From positions 1-10,405 of the forward strand of contig JAIDVZ010000018.1 in the NCBI GenBank assembly GCA_029059365.1: a stretch of DNA of 10,405 nucleotides, given 5' to 3'. The notes below the pieces were generated by a model that was given only the letters and a program-made list of their open reading frames with translations, did no database searches and was not told where the DNA came from. The position numbers were made by a program, and so were the translations under genes. Origin of the DNA: Opitutales bacterium (GTDB lineage: Bacteria; Verrucomicrobiota; Verrucomicrobiia; Opitutales; JAIRKQ01). This document shows, in pieces, positions 1 to 6,593 of this stretch (its first letter is position 1; every line of letters begins with the position of its first letter).

Positions 1-1
1 T

Positions 2-358
2 CTTAACGCTGATATGCAGCAAAATTACATTAATTTTACAAAAAATAAATCGTGGTTCAACGATGCAACCGCGAGCACGTACCTTGAATCCGGGCTGCCG
101 AACGTGGTTGATCAGGCCGATGTTTTGCAGATGATTTCTAATTTTATCACGACACGCGGAGACACTTTTAAGATTACGGCGTATGGCGAACATAGAACAG
201 GTGATAAAGTTATTCAAAAAAAGTGTGAAGCTATCGTACAAAGGTTCCCAGAATTCGTAAATATACGCGAAAACGCCCCTCATGATAAACAATTATCAAC
301 CACAAACCAGGCATTCGGGCGCAGATTTAAAATTATTTTATTTCGCTGGTGCAATTAA
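2..358 (+). CDS. C-terminal fragment of a Verru_Chthon cassette protein A-like protein (5' truncated)
   Basis: The reading frame is open through the left window edge, so the ATG at 14 is probably internal and only the last ~118 residues are visible. The fragment contains an ADVLQ...RGDTFKITAYGE segment, then a KKCEAIVQRFPEFV segment, and ends with FGRRFKIILFRW. From memory this order (RxDTFxIxAYGE, then CEAxVQR, then a terminal FGRRFxxxxFRW) is the tail of the large Verru_Chthon cassette A proteins. These are found in Verrucomicrobia alongside pilin-like cassette proteins B-D, and their biochemical role is unknown to me. The cassette partners would lie to the left, outside the window. The gene ends TAA at 356-358, overlapping by 4 bp the stop of the convergent lipoprotein gene. 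The family call is by motif memory and moderately sure; that it is a real coding tail is surer. Confidence 0.65.
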   Translation, partial: LNADMQQNYINFTKNKSWFNDATASTYLESGLPNVVDQADVLQMISNFITTRGDTFKITAYGEHRTGDKVIQKKCEAIVQRFPEFVNIRENAPHDKQLSTTNQAFGRRFKIILFRWCN

Positions 359-1050
359 GGTATGATAATCTCTTGGCCGACTGTTAAAACGTTGGGATAC
401 GGGATTTGATCCTGATTAGCCTCAAAAATCTTTTTCCAAAATGTTGATGAACCATAGTATTTGCGGCTTATCGTAGACAGCGTATCTCCAGGCTGTACAA
501 CATGATGGCGAATACCCACATTCGCCGGTTGTGTACCAGATTCAACAGCGCGGTACAACGATGCTTTCTTATTGTCTAATATATTACAGCGATCTTGTAA
601 TTCCTTGATCATCCGCCTTAAACTCACATTTTCCTCACGCAATTGCTTGGCAACTTCCATAATTTCTAATCGAGAATCGATAGCCGAGTTATTGCCAGGC
701 AGATCTTTGATGAACTTCTTCTTGGCGGTATTGATCAGCTGAGAAACCACTGTCTTTTCGCGTGTATCGTCACTCTGTAACAAAAATTCACGAAAATGAT
801 AAATTGCGTAAATCGGATCATTGTACACCTCAAGGTATATCCGACCAGCACACAGATGCGAACGCGGCGCAATTTCTCGCCTATGAATGACGCTTAAAAA
901 CTGCACCAGAGCATCACTATCACGTCCCTCGTTGGACAGTTGAATAGCGTGTACATACCCCTTATCGGACAATTCACTGTCCGTATCTACCGGGTGTGAA
1001 CACCCGCTGGCCAGAACGATGACCAATAAGCAGTACCCAACAACACGCAC
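355..1050 (-). CDS. LysM-domain lipoprotein with coiled coil
   Basis: A 231-residue envelope protein that probably binds peptidoglycan. The N-terminus has a lipoprotein signal: a hydrophobic stretch (residues 3-14) followed by LASGC, with Cys17 as the likely lipidation site. Residues ~30-92 look helical and TPR-like (a GR..DAL segment, then AGRIYLE and YAIYHFREFL), residues ~126-166 are heptad-like and charged, suggesting a coiled coil, and residues ~182-231 form a single LysM domain (VVQPGDTLSTISRKYYG, later N.DQI and L.VGQ.I.IP). The overall plan (lipoprotein anchor, helical repeats, coiled coil, terminal LysM) suggests an outer-membrane-anchored protein reaching the cell wall. The start is GTG at 1050, with an AGG about 10 nt upstream; it is chosen because it gives a complete signal peptide. 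It follows the small basic protein gene by 44 bp on the same strand and may share its transcript. The specific function is unknown. Confidence 0.85.
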   Translation of the reverse strand: MRVVGYCLLVIVLASGCSHPVDTDSELSDKGYVHAIQLSNEGRDSDALVQFLSVIHRREIAPRSHLCAGRIYLEVYNDPIYAIYHFREFLLQSDDTREKTVVSQLINTAKKKFIKDLPGNNSAIDSRLEIMEVAKQLREENVSLRRMIKELQDRCNILDNKKASLYRAVESGTQPANVGIRHHVVQPGDTLSTISRKYYGSSTFWKKIFEANQDQIPYPNVLTVGQEIIIP

Positions 1051-1094
1051 AAAATAAACCTACTTTCCCACAACCCCACGCAAACCGAGAAAAA

Positions 1095-1250
1095 TTACTC
1101 CTCTGGTCGTGTCTTTGGCAACCCCAAAACTTTCTCTGGATCCGCCAATTGGCCACGTTTTTTGAGCAAATCGACACGCTCATGTCGCTTCAAAACGCTG
1201 CGCTTCTTGGTAACAGCGCCACCTCTAGTAAAACTCGGATGCTGGGTCAT
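1095..1250 (-). CDS. Small basic protein, Verrucomicrobial/Chlamydial family
   Basis: A 51-residue, strongly basic protein beginning MTQHPSF, with a central KKRSVLKRHERVDLLKKRGQ block and ending LGLPKTRPEE. The pattern R.VLKR.ERV.LLKKRG...(V)LGLPKTR matches a small basic protein family that I recall as restricted to the PVC group (TIGR04137-like); its function is not established, and a nucleic-acid or ribosome association would only be a guess from its charge. An upstream in-frame ATG at 1286 would add 12 residues and also has an AAGG-like site. I prefer 1250 because family members as I remember them begin M.QH.S, and because AGGA (minus strand, 1257-1260) sits 6 nt before this ATG. The gene directly borders the putative replication origin. 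Confidence 0.8.
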   Translation of the reverse strand: MTQHPSFTRGGAVTKKRSVLKRHERVDLLKKRGQLADPEKVLGLPKTRPEE

Positions 1251-1256
1251 GATCTT

Positions 1257-1260
1257 TCCT
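1257..1260 (-). promoter_or_regulatory. Ribosome binding site deciding the small basic protein start
   Basis: AGGA within TTAGGAAAGATC lies 6 nt upstream of the ATG at 1250. It supports the shorter 51-residue product over the 63-residue reading from 1286. Confidence 0.5.
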
Positions 1261-1381
1261 AACAGATTGTTCTCATCTAATGGCATGAAAACCTTTTAGC
1301 AAGAAAAAAAACAAGTGAATGTTAACGTTCCAGCCTATAGTGCCCGGAGATTTTTGTGCGAGGAGATTATTAGAGCAAAAG

Positions 1382-1390
1382 TTATTCACA
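1382..1390 (+). promoter_or_regulatory. DnaA box 1
   Basis: Exact TTATTCACA on the plus strand. It faces box 2 across a 16-bp spacer, forming an inverted pair. Confidence 0.6.
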
Positions 1391-1406
1391 ATGACCCGTG
1401 GTAACT

Positions 1407-1415
1407 TGTGAATAA
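1407..1415 (-). promoter_or_regulatory. DnaA box 2
   Basis: TGTGAATAA on the plus strand, an exact TTATTCACA on the minus strand. It is followed exactly 11 bp later by a degenerate copy (TGTGAAATC, 1418-1426) in the same orientation. Confidence 0.6.
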
Positions 1416-1549
1416 CCTGTGAAATCCTGATGATAACAGAAAGTTGTTAACAGCTATCAACATACAATCCCTGATATACCGTATAAGAAATCCACAATCA
1501 CAATTATTCTTAACTCGTTTATAATTAGATTGTTACAACATTGTTCGTG

Positions 1550-1558
1550 TTATTCACA
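1550..1558 (+). promoter_or_regulatory. DnaA box 3
   Basis: Exact TTATTCACA on the plus strand, 22 bp before the AT-rich tract. Confidence 0.6.
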
Positions 1559-1580
1559 TTGCATAATACTACGAATAAAG

Positions 1581-1610
1581 ATTTTTATTTATATTACTTA
1601 ATATTAATTG
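1581..1610. other. AT-rich tract, candidate DNA unwinding element
   Basis: 28 of 30 bases are A or T, in runs such as ATTTTTATTTATATTA. It lies between DnaA boxes 3 and 4, a position compatible with the duplex-opening region of an origin. Low GC alone would not be evidence; the call depends on the neighbouring boxes. Confidence 0.4.
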
Positions 1611-1647
1611 GTCCCCAAAATTCCAAAGGAACCGAATGTTAATAACC

Positions 1648-1656
1648 TGTGAATAA
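1648..1656 (-). promoter_or_regulatory. DnaA box 4
   Basis: TGTGAATAA on the plus strand, an exact TTATTCACA on the minus strand. It is preceded 11 bp upstream by the one-mismatch copy TGTTAATAA (1637-1645) in the same orientation. Confidence 0.6.
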
Positions 1657-1749
1657 CCTATCAATATCTTGTGTATTAATTGCGAATTTTATACACCCAA
1701 ACATCCGCACATCGCAGAAGCATGCGCTTAAAGTATATAAGCCTCAAAA

Positions 1750-2175
1750 TTATTCTTCATGTAAAAGTGATTCTGCAGCATGCCATGAAAGCGTCGCACA
1801 CTTTATACGCATCGGAAATTTTGTTACGCCGGTCAATGCGCAGACATCTCCGTATTTTGAAAGATCACCGTTTCCACCACATAAAGAGCTGCAAACATCG
1901 TTGATAATTTTTAGGGCTTCTGATCGCGTTTTGCCGACTAACAAATCAGTCATTAACGATGCACTTGCTTGTGAAATTGCGCAGCCTTCACCGGTAAAAC
2001 TTATATCTTTAATTACATTATCCTCGATAACCATGCAGATGGTCACGACATCCCCACACGACGGGTTATATCCCTCATGACAGTTATTACAATCGGGAGA
2101 TTTGTGTTTATTATGCGGGTTACGATTATGCTCGAGGATAATATCTTGATATAGTTCCTGCAAATTTGCGCTCAT
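1750..2175 (-). CDS. sufU: SufU-type iron-sulfur cluster assembly scaffold/sulfur acceptor
   Basis: A 141-residue cytosolic protein of the IscU/SufU fold. SufU accepts sulfur from the cysteine desulfurase SufS and helps build Fe-S clusters. Visible motifs are YNPSCGD (Cys40, Asp42), TGEGCAISQASASLM (Cys65) and FPMRIKCATLSW (Cys126). These four are the expected zinc/active-site ligands. The ~20-residue insertion before the last Cys, and KCATLSW itself, distinguish SufU from IscU. The protein carries nine cysteines, including extras at 29, 32 (a CxxC), 95, 99 and 112. The start is ATG at 2175 with AAGGAG (2179-2184) 3 nt upstream. No other suf or isc gene is in the window; it stands alone, divergent from comF, and its 3' end faces the origin candidate. 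Confidence 0.93.
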   Translation of the reverse strand: MSANLQELYQDIILEHNRNPHNKHKSPDCNNCHEGYNPSCGDVVTICMVIEDNVIKDISFTGEGCAISQASASLMTDLLVGKTRSEALKIINDVCSSLCGGNGDLSKYGDVCALTGVTKFPMRIKCATLSWHAAESLLHEE

Positions 2176-2178
2176 AAG

Positions 2179-2184
2179 CTCCTT
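2179..2184 (-). promoter_or_regulatory. Strong Shine-Dalgarno of sufU
   Basis: AAGGAG on the minus strand, 3 nt before the sufU ATG. The spacing is short but the match is the best SD in the window, and it fixes the start. Confidence 0.6.
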
Positions 2185-2229
2185 AAAAAGCTTGACTTAT
2201 TTTTAAATACTGTGCGAGCCTGCATAAAC

Positions 2230-2949
2230 ATGAAAATTTTTGCAACCTTAAAACAAGCATACTTGATGGCGCTGAATGTCATATTTCCGCGACTATGTGT
2301 TGTTTGTGGCAATTCGATTGAATCGGATTGGGGATGCAACAATATTTGTGCGATTTGTGCTTCTAAGATACTGTGGTTGCCTGCAAAACAAGTGCCAAAT
2401 ATTATATCGTCATGCAAATTAGGACTTTGGTCATTTGGATTTGTAAAACAACTATTTGGATCTGGGCAAATATGTTTCGAGCATGCTGGGGTTGGGCGAA
2501 ACCTAATCTTAGCCTTGAAATATGGGAATTGCGAATTTTTGGTAAAAGATATAGTATACTTAATCCGAAAAAAGAGGCCCGATATTATGGAATATCTTGC
2601 GCATTCCATATTGGTACCAGTACCGTTGAGCTACCGTAAGCGTGTATTGAGGGATTACAATCAATCTTTGCTGATCGCTAATGAGCTTGCGAAATATGCG
2701 GATGACGCGCATGTCGAAAATTTGTTATGCTCAAAGTACCACCGTTCGCAGACCAGCTTATCGCCAAAAGAAAGAATACTTAATGCCAAAAATTCTTTTT
2801 TCGCTCGCAAATCGGAGAAAAATCATAATAAGCATCTAGTCGTGATCGATGATGTCATGACGACTGGTGCGACTTTAGCGGCTTGTTGTTCAGCATTGTT
2901 TGATCAAGGTTTTATCAATGTTGATGTATTAACTTTGTCGCATGGTTAA
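2230..2949 (+). CDS. comF: ComF family phosphoribosyltransferase-like protein
   Basis: From ATG 2230 the product has 239 residues. The N-terminal zinc-ribbon-like part has two CxxC pairs (Cys23/Cys26 and Cys40/Cys43). The C-terminal half is a type I phosphoribosyltransferase fold with the PRPP loop [12 protein letters not shown] (about residues 204-215), preceded by the family-typical LVPVPLS..R...R.YNQS (residues 128-145) and a Q.SLS..ER..N segment. ComF/ComFC proteins are needed for uptake of transforming DNA in several bacteria; the substrate is unsettled, so the symbol denotes family only. A GTG at 2212 would add six residues; neither start has a clear SD, and MKIF is preferred because ComF proteins usually reach the first CxxC within ~25 residues. 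It is the first gene of the comF-accD-murE-murF operon; accD starts 2 bp after its stop. Confidence 0.88.
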   Translation: MKIFATLKQAYLMALNVIFPRLCVVCGNSIESDWGCNNICAICASKILWLPAKQVPNIISSCKLGLWSFGFVKQLFGSGQICFEHAGVGRNLILALKYGNCEFLVKDIVYLIRKKRPDIMEYLAHSILVPVPLSYRKRVLRDYNQSLLIANELAKYADDAHVENLLCSKYHRSQTSLSPKERILNAKNSFFARKSEKNHNKHLVVIDDVMTTGATLAACCSALFDQGFINVDVLTLSHG

Positions 2950-2951
2950 TT

Positions 2952-3809
2952 ATGGCGCTGTTTAGTAAACCAGTATATTCCACTATCTCGGTCAAAAAGC
3001 GGGATATTCCGCCTGGGATGTGGACGAAGTGCCCGATCAGCGGCGAGATGATATACAACAAGGACCTCGAGAAGAACAACATGGTGGCCCCCAGGAGTGG
3101 GTACCATTTTCCGTTAAATGCCAAACAAAGGGTACAGTTACTGTGTGATTCCGGGTCATTCCGTGAAATGTGGAAGGAGTTACATACCGTTGATGCGCTG
3201 AATTTCGGTGGTGATGGACGATACCTAGAGAAATTACGGAAATATCAGGAAAAAACGAAGCTTAATGATGCTGTATTGGCTGGTTCAGCAAGGATCTCCG
3301 GTATCCCGGTAGCGTTTGCGGTTATGGACTTTGGATTTTTAGGAGCCAGTATGGGGTCTGTTGTCGGTGAACTGATCACCCGTACGATCGAGCTCGGGTT
3401 GAAAAAAAAGATGCCGGTTATACTTGTATGTGCATCGGGAGGTGCGCGTATGTATGAGGGAATCTTGAGTCTGATGCAGATGGCAAAAACATCGGCCGCA
3501 CTTGCACGTCTGAAAGAGGAAAACGTACTATATATACCGATTTTAACAAACCCGACGATGGCAGGTGTGATGGCAAGCTTCGCATCTCTCGGTGATATAA
3601 TTCTCGCTGAGCCAGGTGCATTGATTGGATTTGCTGGACCGCGTGTAATAAAAGAAACCACGCATCAAGAACTTCCTCCGAATTTTCAAACCGCAGAATT
3701 TCTACTTGAGCATGGTCTCATCGATCAAATTGTGCCGAGAAATGAAATGAAAGCACGATTGCACTATTTCTTAAAGATGTTCGGATATGAGCGTCGTCCT
3801 ACTAAGTGA
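2952..3809 (+). CDS. accD: Acetyl-CoA carboxylase carboxyltransferase beta subunit, zinc ribbon degenerate
   Basis: 285 residues, normal length. With AccA it transfers the carboxyl group from biotin carrier protein to acetyl-CoA, making malonyl-CoA for fatty-acid synthesis in the cytosol. Diagnostic segments: [10 protein letters not shown] (131-140), [11 protein letters not shown] (160-170), [17 protein letters not shown] (199-215) and GFAGPRVI (226-233). The N-terminal zinc ribbon is recognisable by context (MWTKCP...[10 protein letters not shown], then SGYHF), but of the four ligands, which in E. coli AccD are Cys27/30/46/49, only Cys27 remains; positions 30, 46 and 49 are Ser, Ala and Ser. 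A zinc-binding site is therefore unlikely. The DNA for this part (about 3000-3105) is GC-rich with unusual codon choice. No SD is seen; translation is probably coupled to comF. murE starts inside its 3' end (23-bp overlap). accA is not in the window. Confidence 0.95.
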   Translation: MALFSKPVYSTISVKKRDIPPGMWTKCPISGEMIYNKDLEKNNMVAPRSGYHFPLNAKQRVQLLCDSGSFREMWKELHTVDALNFGGDGRYLEKLRKYQEKTKLNDAVLAGSARISGIPVAFAVMDFGFLGASMGSVVGELITRTIELGLKKKMPVILVCASGGARMYEGILSLMQMAKTSAALARLKEENVLYIPILTNPTMAGVMASFASLGDIILAEPGALIGFAGPRVIKETTHQELPPNFQTAEFLLEHGLIDQIVPRNEMKARLHYFLKMFGYERRPTK

Positions 3810-5256
3810 GTTGATCGAAGGGTTGCGCGCAGATGTCCGAAATATCGATACATCTATTGCGATCTCTTCAATTGGCCATGATTCGCGGAGTGTACAAAGT
3901 ACAGGTAATCCAATATTTTTTGCGATTCGTGGGAATCATGTGGATGCAAATTTATTTATTAGCGATGTGTTACAAAAAAATCCGAATACGATCGTCATAA
4001 GTGAAGATCCCGAGCTTTCGAGAGGAATAGTTGTTGAAGATTTATCGCTGAGTATGGCGATTATTGCGCGTCGTTTTTTTCACGCTCCGGATAGGTCGAT
4101 GGATATTATCGCTGTCACCGGTACAAATGGTAAAACAACCATTGGTTTCCTCACCAGACATCTGTTAAATTCTCGCTCTAAAGCCGGGTTGTTAGGTACG
4201 ATTGAGTATGATCTTGGCGATGGCAATGTCATAGAAGCAATAAACACAACGCCATTAGCACCTGATTTTTATTATTTCTTGGATCAATGTAGGAAGAATG
4301 GCTGCCAGAGCGTGGTATTTGAAGCCAGCTCGCATGCGATTGACCAGAACCGGATACATGATGTTTCGCTAAAAGTCGCAATTTTTACGAATTTATCACA
4401 GGAACATCTGGACTACCATCATACATTGGAGCAATATTTTTTAACAAAATCAAAGCTGTTTGATGGTCAAAACGGTGAAATTCCGCGATACTCTGTGATC
4501 AATATCGATGATCCATACGGTAAACGCTTGATTAAGCAGCTTACTGATAATGATCAAGCGGTGCTTTCATTTGGGGAATCGGAGGATGCTGATTTTCAGA
4601 TTGTAAATATCCAAGAAGATGTATTTCGTGGAGCGCGTTTCGGGATAAAACATGACGGAGTGATTGACATGTTTAGTACCCATTTATTTGGGCGGCACAA
4701 TATTTCAAATGCTGCAGCTAGTATTTGTGCAGCATATTGTACCGGTTTGCAGATGGATGATATAAAAGATGCGCTGGCGGATTTTACAAATGTACCTGGA
4801 CGCCTGGAGCGCATGGTATTGAAGAATGGAGCTGTGGTCTTCATCGATTACGCACATACCCCGGCTGCGCTCAAAGTTGTGTTGAGCGTACTTCGTCCAC
4901 ATATTACCGGTCGTTTAATTACCGTATTTGGGTGTGGCGGGGATCGTGATCGCACGAAGCGTGCACCGATGACCAATGTTGTTACTTCATTATCAGATTA
5001 TACAATTGCGACTGCGGATAATCCACGCTCAGAACCACTTGAGCAGATTTTTAGTGATATGAAAGCTGGGATACACGATGGTGCTAATATCGAATTTATT
5101 GATGATAGGTATTTAGCAATTGCGTTTGCAATCAATTTATCACATGCTGGAGATGTTGTATTGATCGCTGGTCGCGGGCATGAGAATGGTCAAAAAATTG
5201 GCGATCGAGTTATTCACTTTAATGATAAAGAAGTTGTAAAAGAATTGGATGCTTAA
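3787..5256 (+). CDS. murE: UDP-MurNAc-tripeptide synthetase, meso-diaminopimelate type (MurE)
   Basis: 489 residues, typical length. It adds the third stem-peptide residue to UDP-MurNAc-L-Ala-D-Glu in the cytosol using ATP. Visible Mur-ligase features in order: N-terminal uridine-binding domain (DSRSV..., residues 32-36), ATP loop GTNGKTT (112-118), EASSHA (179-184), [11 protein letters not shown] (201-211), Lys221 in YFLTKSKLF as the likely carbamylated lysine, [10 protein letters not shown] (302-311), VPGRLE (336-341), DYAHTP (354-359), FGCGGDRD (381-388), DNPRSE (411-416) and GRGHE (462-466). DNPR is the established marker for meso-DAP rather than lysine, so this predicts DAP-type peptidoglycan. 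The start overlaps the accD end by 23 bp and lacks an obvious SD; it is chosen because LLSELIEGL is where family members begin. murF starts 8 bp before its end. Confidence 0.96.
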   Translation: MSVVLLSELIEGLRADVRNIDTSIAISSIGHDSRSVQSTGNPIFFAIRGNHVDANLFISDVLQKNPNTIVISEDPELSRGIVVEDLSLSMAIIARRFFHAPDRSMDIIAVTGTNGKTTIGFLTRHLLNSRSKAGLLGTIEYDLGDGNVIEAINTTPLAPDFYYFLDQCRKNGCQSVVFEASSHAIDQNRIHDVSLKVAIFTNLSQEHLDYHHTLEQYFLTKSKLFDGQNGEIPRYSVINIDDPYGKRLIKQLTDNDQAVLSFGESEDADFQIVNIQEDVFRGARFGIKHDGVIDMFSTHLFGRHNISNAAASICAAYCTGLQMDDIKDALADFTNVPGRLERMVLKNGAVVFIDYAHTPAALKVVLSVLRPHITGRLITVFGCGGDRDRTKRAPMTNVVTSLSDYTIATADNPRSEPLEQIFSDMKAGIHDGANIEFIDDRYLAIAFAINLSHAGDVVLIAGRGHENGQKIGDRVIHFNDKEVVKELDA

Positions 5257-6583
5257 TCTTGATTATCTTGATTCGTCGCTGGGGTACTGGTTGGATGATA
5301 AACGCCCACTATGTGTGTCTCGTTTTTGCAATGATACAAGAATTTTACAGCCAGGAGAGTGTTTTTTGGCGATCCATACCGATCGTCGAGACGGGAATGA
5401 ATTTTTAGGAGCAGCGAAAGATCGAGGTGCAGCGTGTGCGTTTGTCGATTACCCTCAGACAAATATAGATATCCCACAATTTGTATGTAAAAATACGCTC
5501 CGTACACTGGAGAAATTTGTACGAATCATCAGACAAAAATTCCGATATCCAATCGTAGCTGTGACTGGAAGTATGGGAAAAACATCCACAAAGGACCTGT
5601 TAAGCCTCTTACTCGGAGTTGAGAATAACAAAACATTGCTTAATGCGAACAATGTATTGGGAATTTTGATGACCATGGCGTGTCTGGACCTATCCGAGAA
5701 CCACGCCGTTATTGAGATCGGAATCGATGAGCTTGGACATATGGATGAACGTTTGCAGATCGTTCAACCGACGGATGTGGTCATAACCGGTGTTTGTGGT
5801 GTGCACGTTAGTACCCTTGGTGATGAAGAAAGTATCGCGCGTGAGAAGTGTCGATCTGCGGAATATGTTATCAAAAATCATGGTAAATGTATATTTCCAG
5901 AGAACCTGTTGCGGTTTAACTGTTTTAGATCGGTGCAACATTCCTGCATAGTGCCGAGTACCGGTGCATCTGGTAGAGTTCACTATTCTATCGCCCAAAA
6001 TATACCTGAGCGCATGATGGTATTATCAATCGATGATATGAGGTATCAATTACCGATCCCGTACAATATGAGCGATGGAATGATCGATAATCTCGTATTG
6101 TCGGCATCGTATGCACTTTTATCAGGAATATCGATAGATGTTTTGAATGAACGGTTGGTTCATTGGCAACCATCTTATATCCGTGGATCGATAATCGAAC
6201 GTGGTAAATGTACATTTTATGCCGATTGTTATAACGCAAATCCTGGGTCATTTGAGGATTCTTTGAAAAATTTTGACCGTCTATTTCCCCATGATTCGCG
6301 ACTATTTGTTATCGGATGTTTCACCGAAGATGCTGTTGGTGAGGTATGTACATCTGAAAATCGTAAAATTGGTAACGAATTACCATTACGTCCAAACGAT
6401 ACTGTGATCGCGCTTGGGGAACAAACAGAAGCGATCCAAAAGGGCATCTTAGAAAATGACCCTCAATTTGAGTATAATTTTCTACAAAATCCGGATAATT
6501 TGGCAGAGATAGTCAAAAACTTCGTCGGGGTAATCTACCTCAAAGGACATCATTTCTACCATCTTGAGCAGCTGATCACATAG
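5249..6583 (+). CDS. murF: UDP-MurNAc-tripeptide--D-Ala-D-Ala ligase (MurF), divergent
   Basis: 444 residues. MurF attaches D-Ala-D-Ala to the MurE product, completing the cytosolic UDP-MurNAc-pentapeptide. Evidence: NDTRILQPGECFLAI (28-42, the N-terminal D.R.v..G..F.A motif), ATP loop TGSMGKTSTK (106-115), LNANNVLGI (131-139), IEIGID (155-160), SIAREK with Lys200 as likely carbamylated lysine, and DCYNANPGS (326-334). It directly follows and overlaps murE by 8 bp, the usual murE-murF order. Several motifs expected from E. coli MurF are not recognisable: the GRHN..NA segment is replaced by PYNMSDGMIDN, GDM.ELG by GCFTEDAV, and the AH after the central domain by VH. Length is normal and the ATP loop intact, so I infer a functional but fast-evolving enzyme. 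It converges on rnhC with only 10 bp between the stops. Confidence 0.92.
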   Translation: MLNLDYLDSSLGYWLDDKRPLCVSRFCNDTRILQPGECFLAIHTDRRDGNEFLGAAKDRGAACAFVDYPQTNIDIPQFVCKNTLRTLEKFVRIIRQKFRYPIVAVTGSMGKTSTKDLLSLLLGVENNKTLLNANNVLGILMTMACLDLSENHAVIEIGIDELGHMDERLQIVQPTDVVITGVCGVHVSTLGDEESIAREKCRSAEYVIKNHGKCIFPENLLRFNCFRSVQHSCIVPSTGASGRVHYSIAQNIPERMMVLSIDDMRYQLPIPYNMSDGMIDNLVLSASYALLSGISIDVLNERLVHWQPSYIRGSIIERGKCTFYADCYNANPGSFEDSLKNFDRLFPHDSRLFVIGCFTEDAVGEVCTSENRKIGNELPLRPNDTVIALGEQTEAIQKGILENDPQFEYNFLQNPDNLAEIVKNFVGVIYLKGHHFYHLEQLIT

Positions 6584-6593
6584 AACCTCGCAA

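Larger units (their letters stand above)
1411..1653. repeat. Direct repeat of a 13-mer within the origin candidate
   Basis: The 13-mer AATAACCTGTGAA occurs at 1411-1423 and again at 1641-1653 in the same orientation, 230 bp apart. Each copy covers the junction of two 11-bp box units (TGTGAATAACC type), so the repeat appears to be a duplicated tandem DnaA-box pair rather than a random match. Confidence 0.6.
1382..1697. other. Candidate chromosomal replication origin (oriC): DnaA-box cluster with AT-rich tract
   Basis: This covers most of the 499-bp gap between the small basic protein and sufU, where I see no credible gene. It holds four exact TTATTCACA sequences (consensus TTATNCACA): plus strand at 1382-1390 and 1550-1558, minus strand at 1407-1415 and 1648-1656. 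One-mismatch versions lie at 1637-1645, 1670-1678 (both minus) and 1689-1697 (plus); weaker ones at 1418-1426 and 1488-1496. A 30-bp tract at 1581-1610 has 28 A/T bases and lies between the third and fourth perfect boxes, where an unwinding element could sit. Several clustered boxes plus an adjacent AT-rich tract in a gene-free gap is the standard architecture of a bacterial oriC. dnaA is not in the window, so the usual gene-context support is absent. A DnaA-titrating site or DnaA-regulated promoter is the main alternative. Confidence 0.6.

Noticed and set aside
1251..1381. A further gene or RNA gene in the left part of the gap beside the small basic protein
   Set aside because: No frame with a start, SD and plausible composition is seen beyond the 12-codon extension of the small basic protein, and no tRNA-like cloverleaf or terminator hairpin was found.
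1649..2080. 143-codon plus-strand open frame opposite sufU
   Set aside because: It is antisense to the well-conserved sufU, begins inside the DnaA-box region and shows no recognisable protein motif.
2192..2197. TTGACT resembling a -35 element ahead of comF
   Set aside because: No acceptable -10 hexamer lies at 16-18 bp spacing; the hexamer alone is not evidence.
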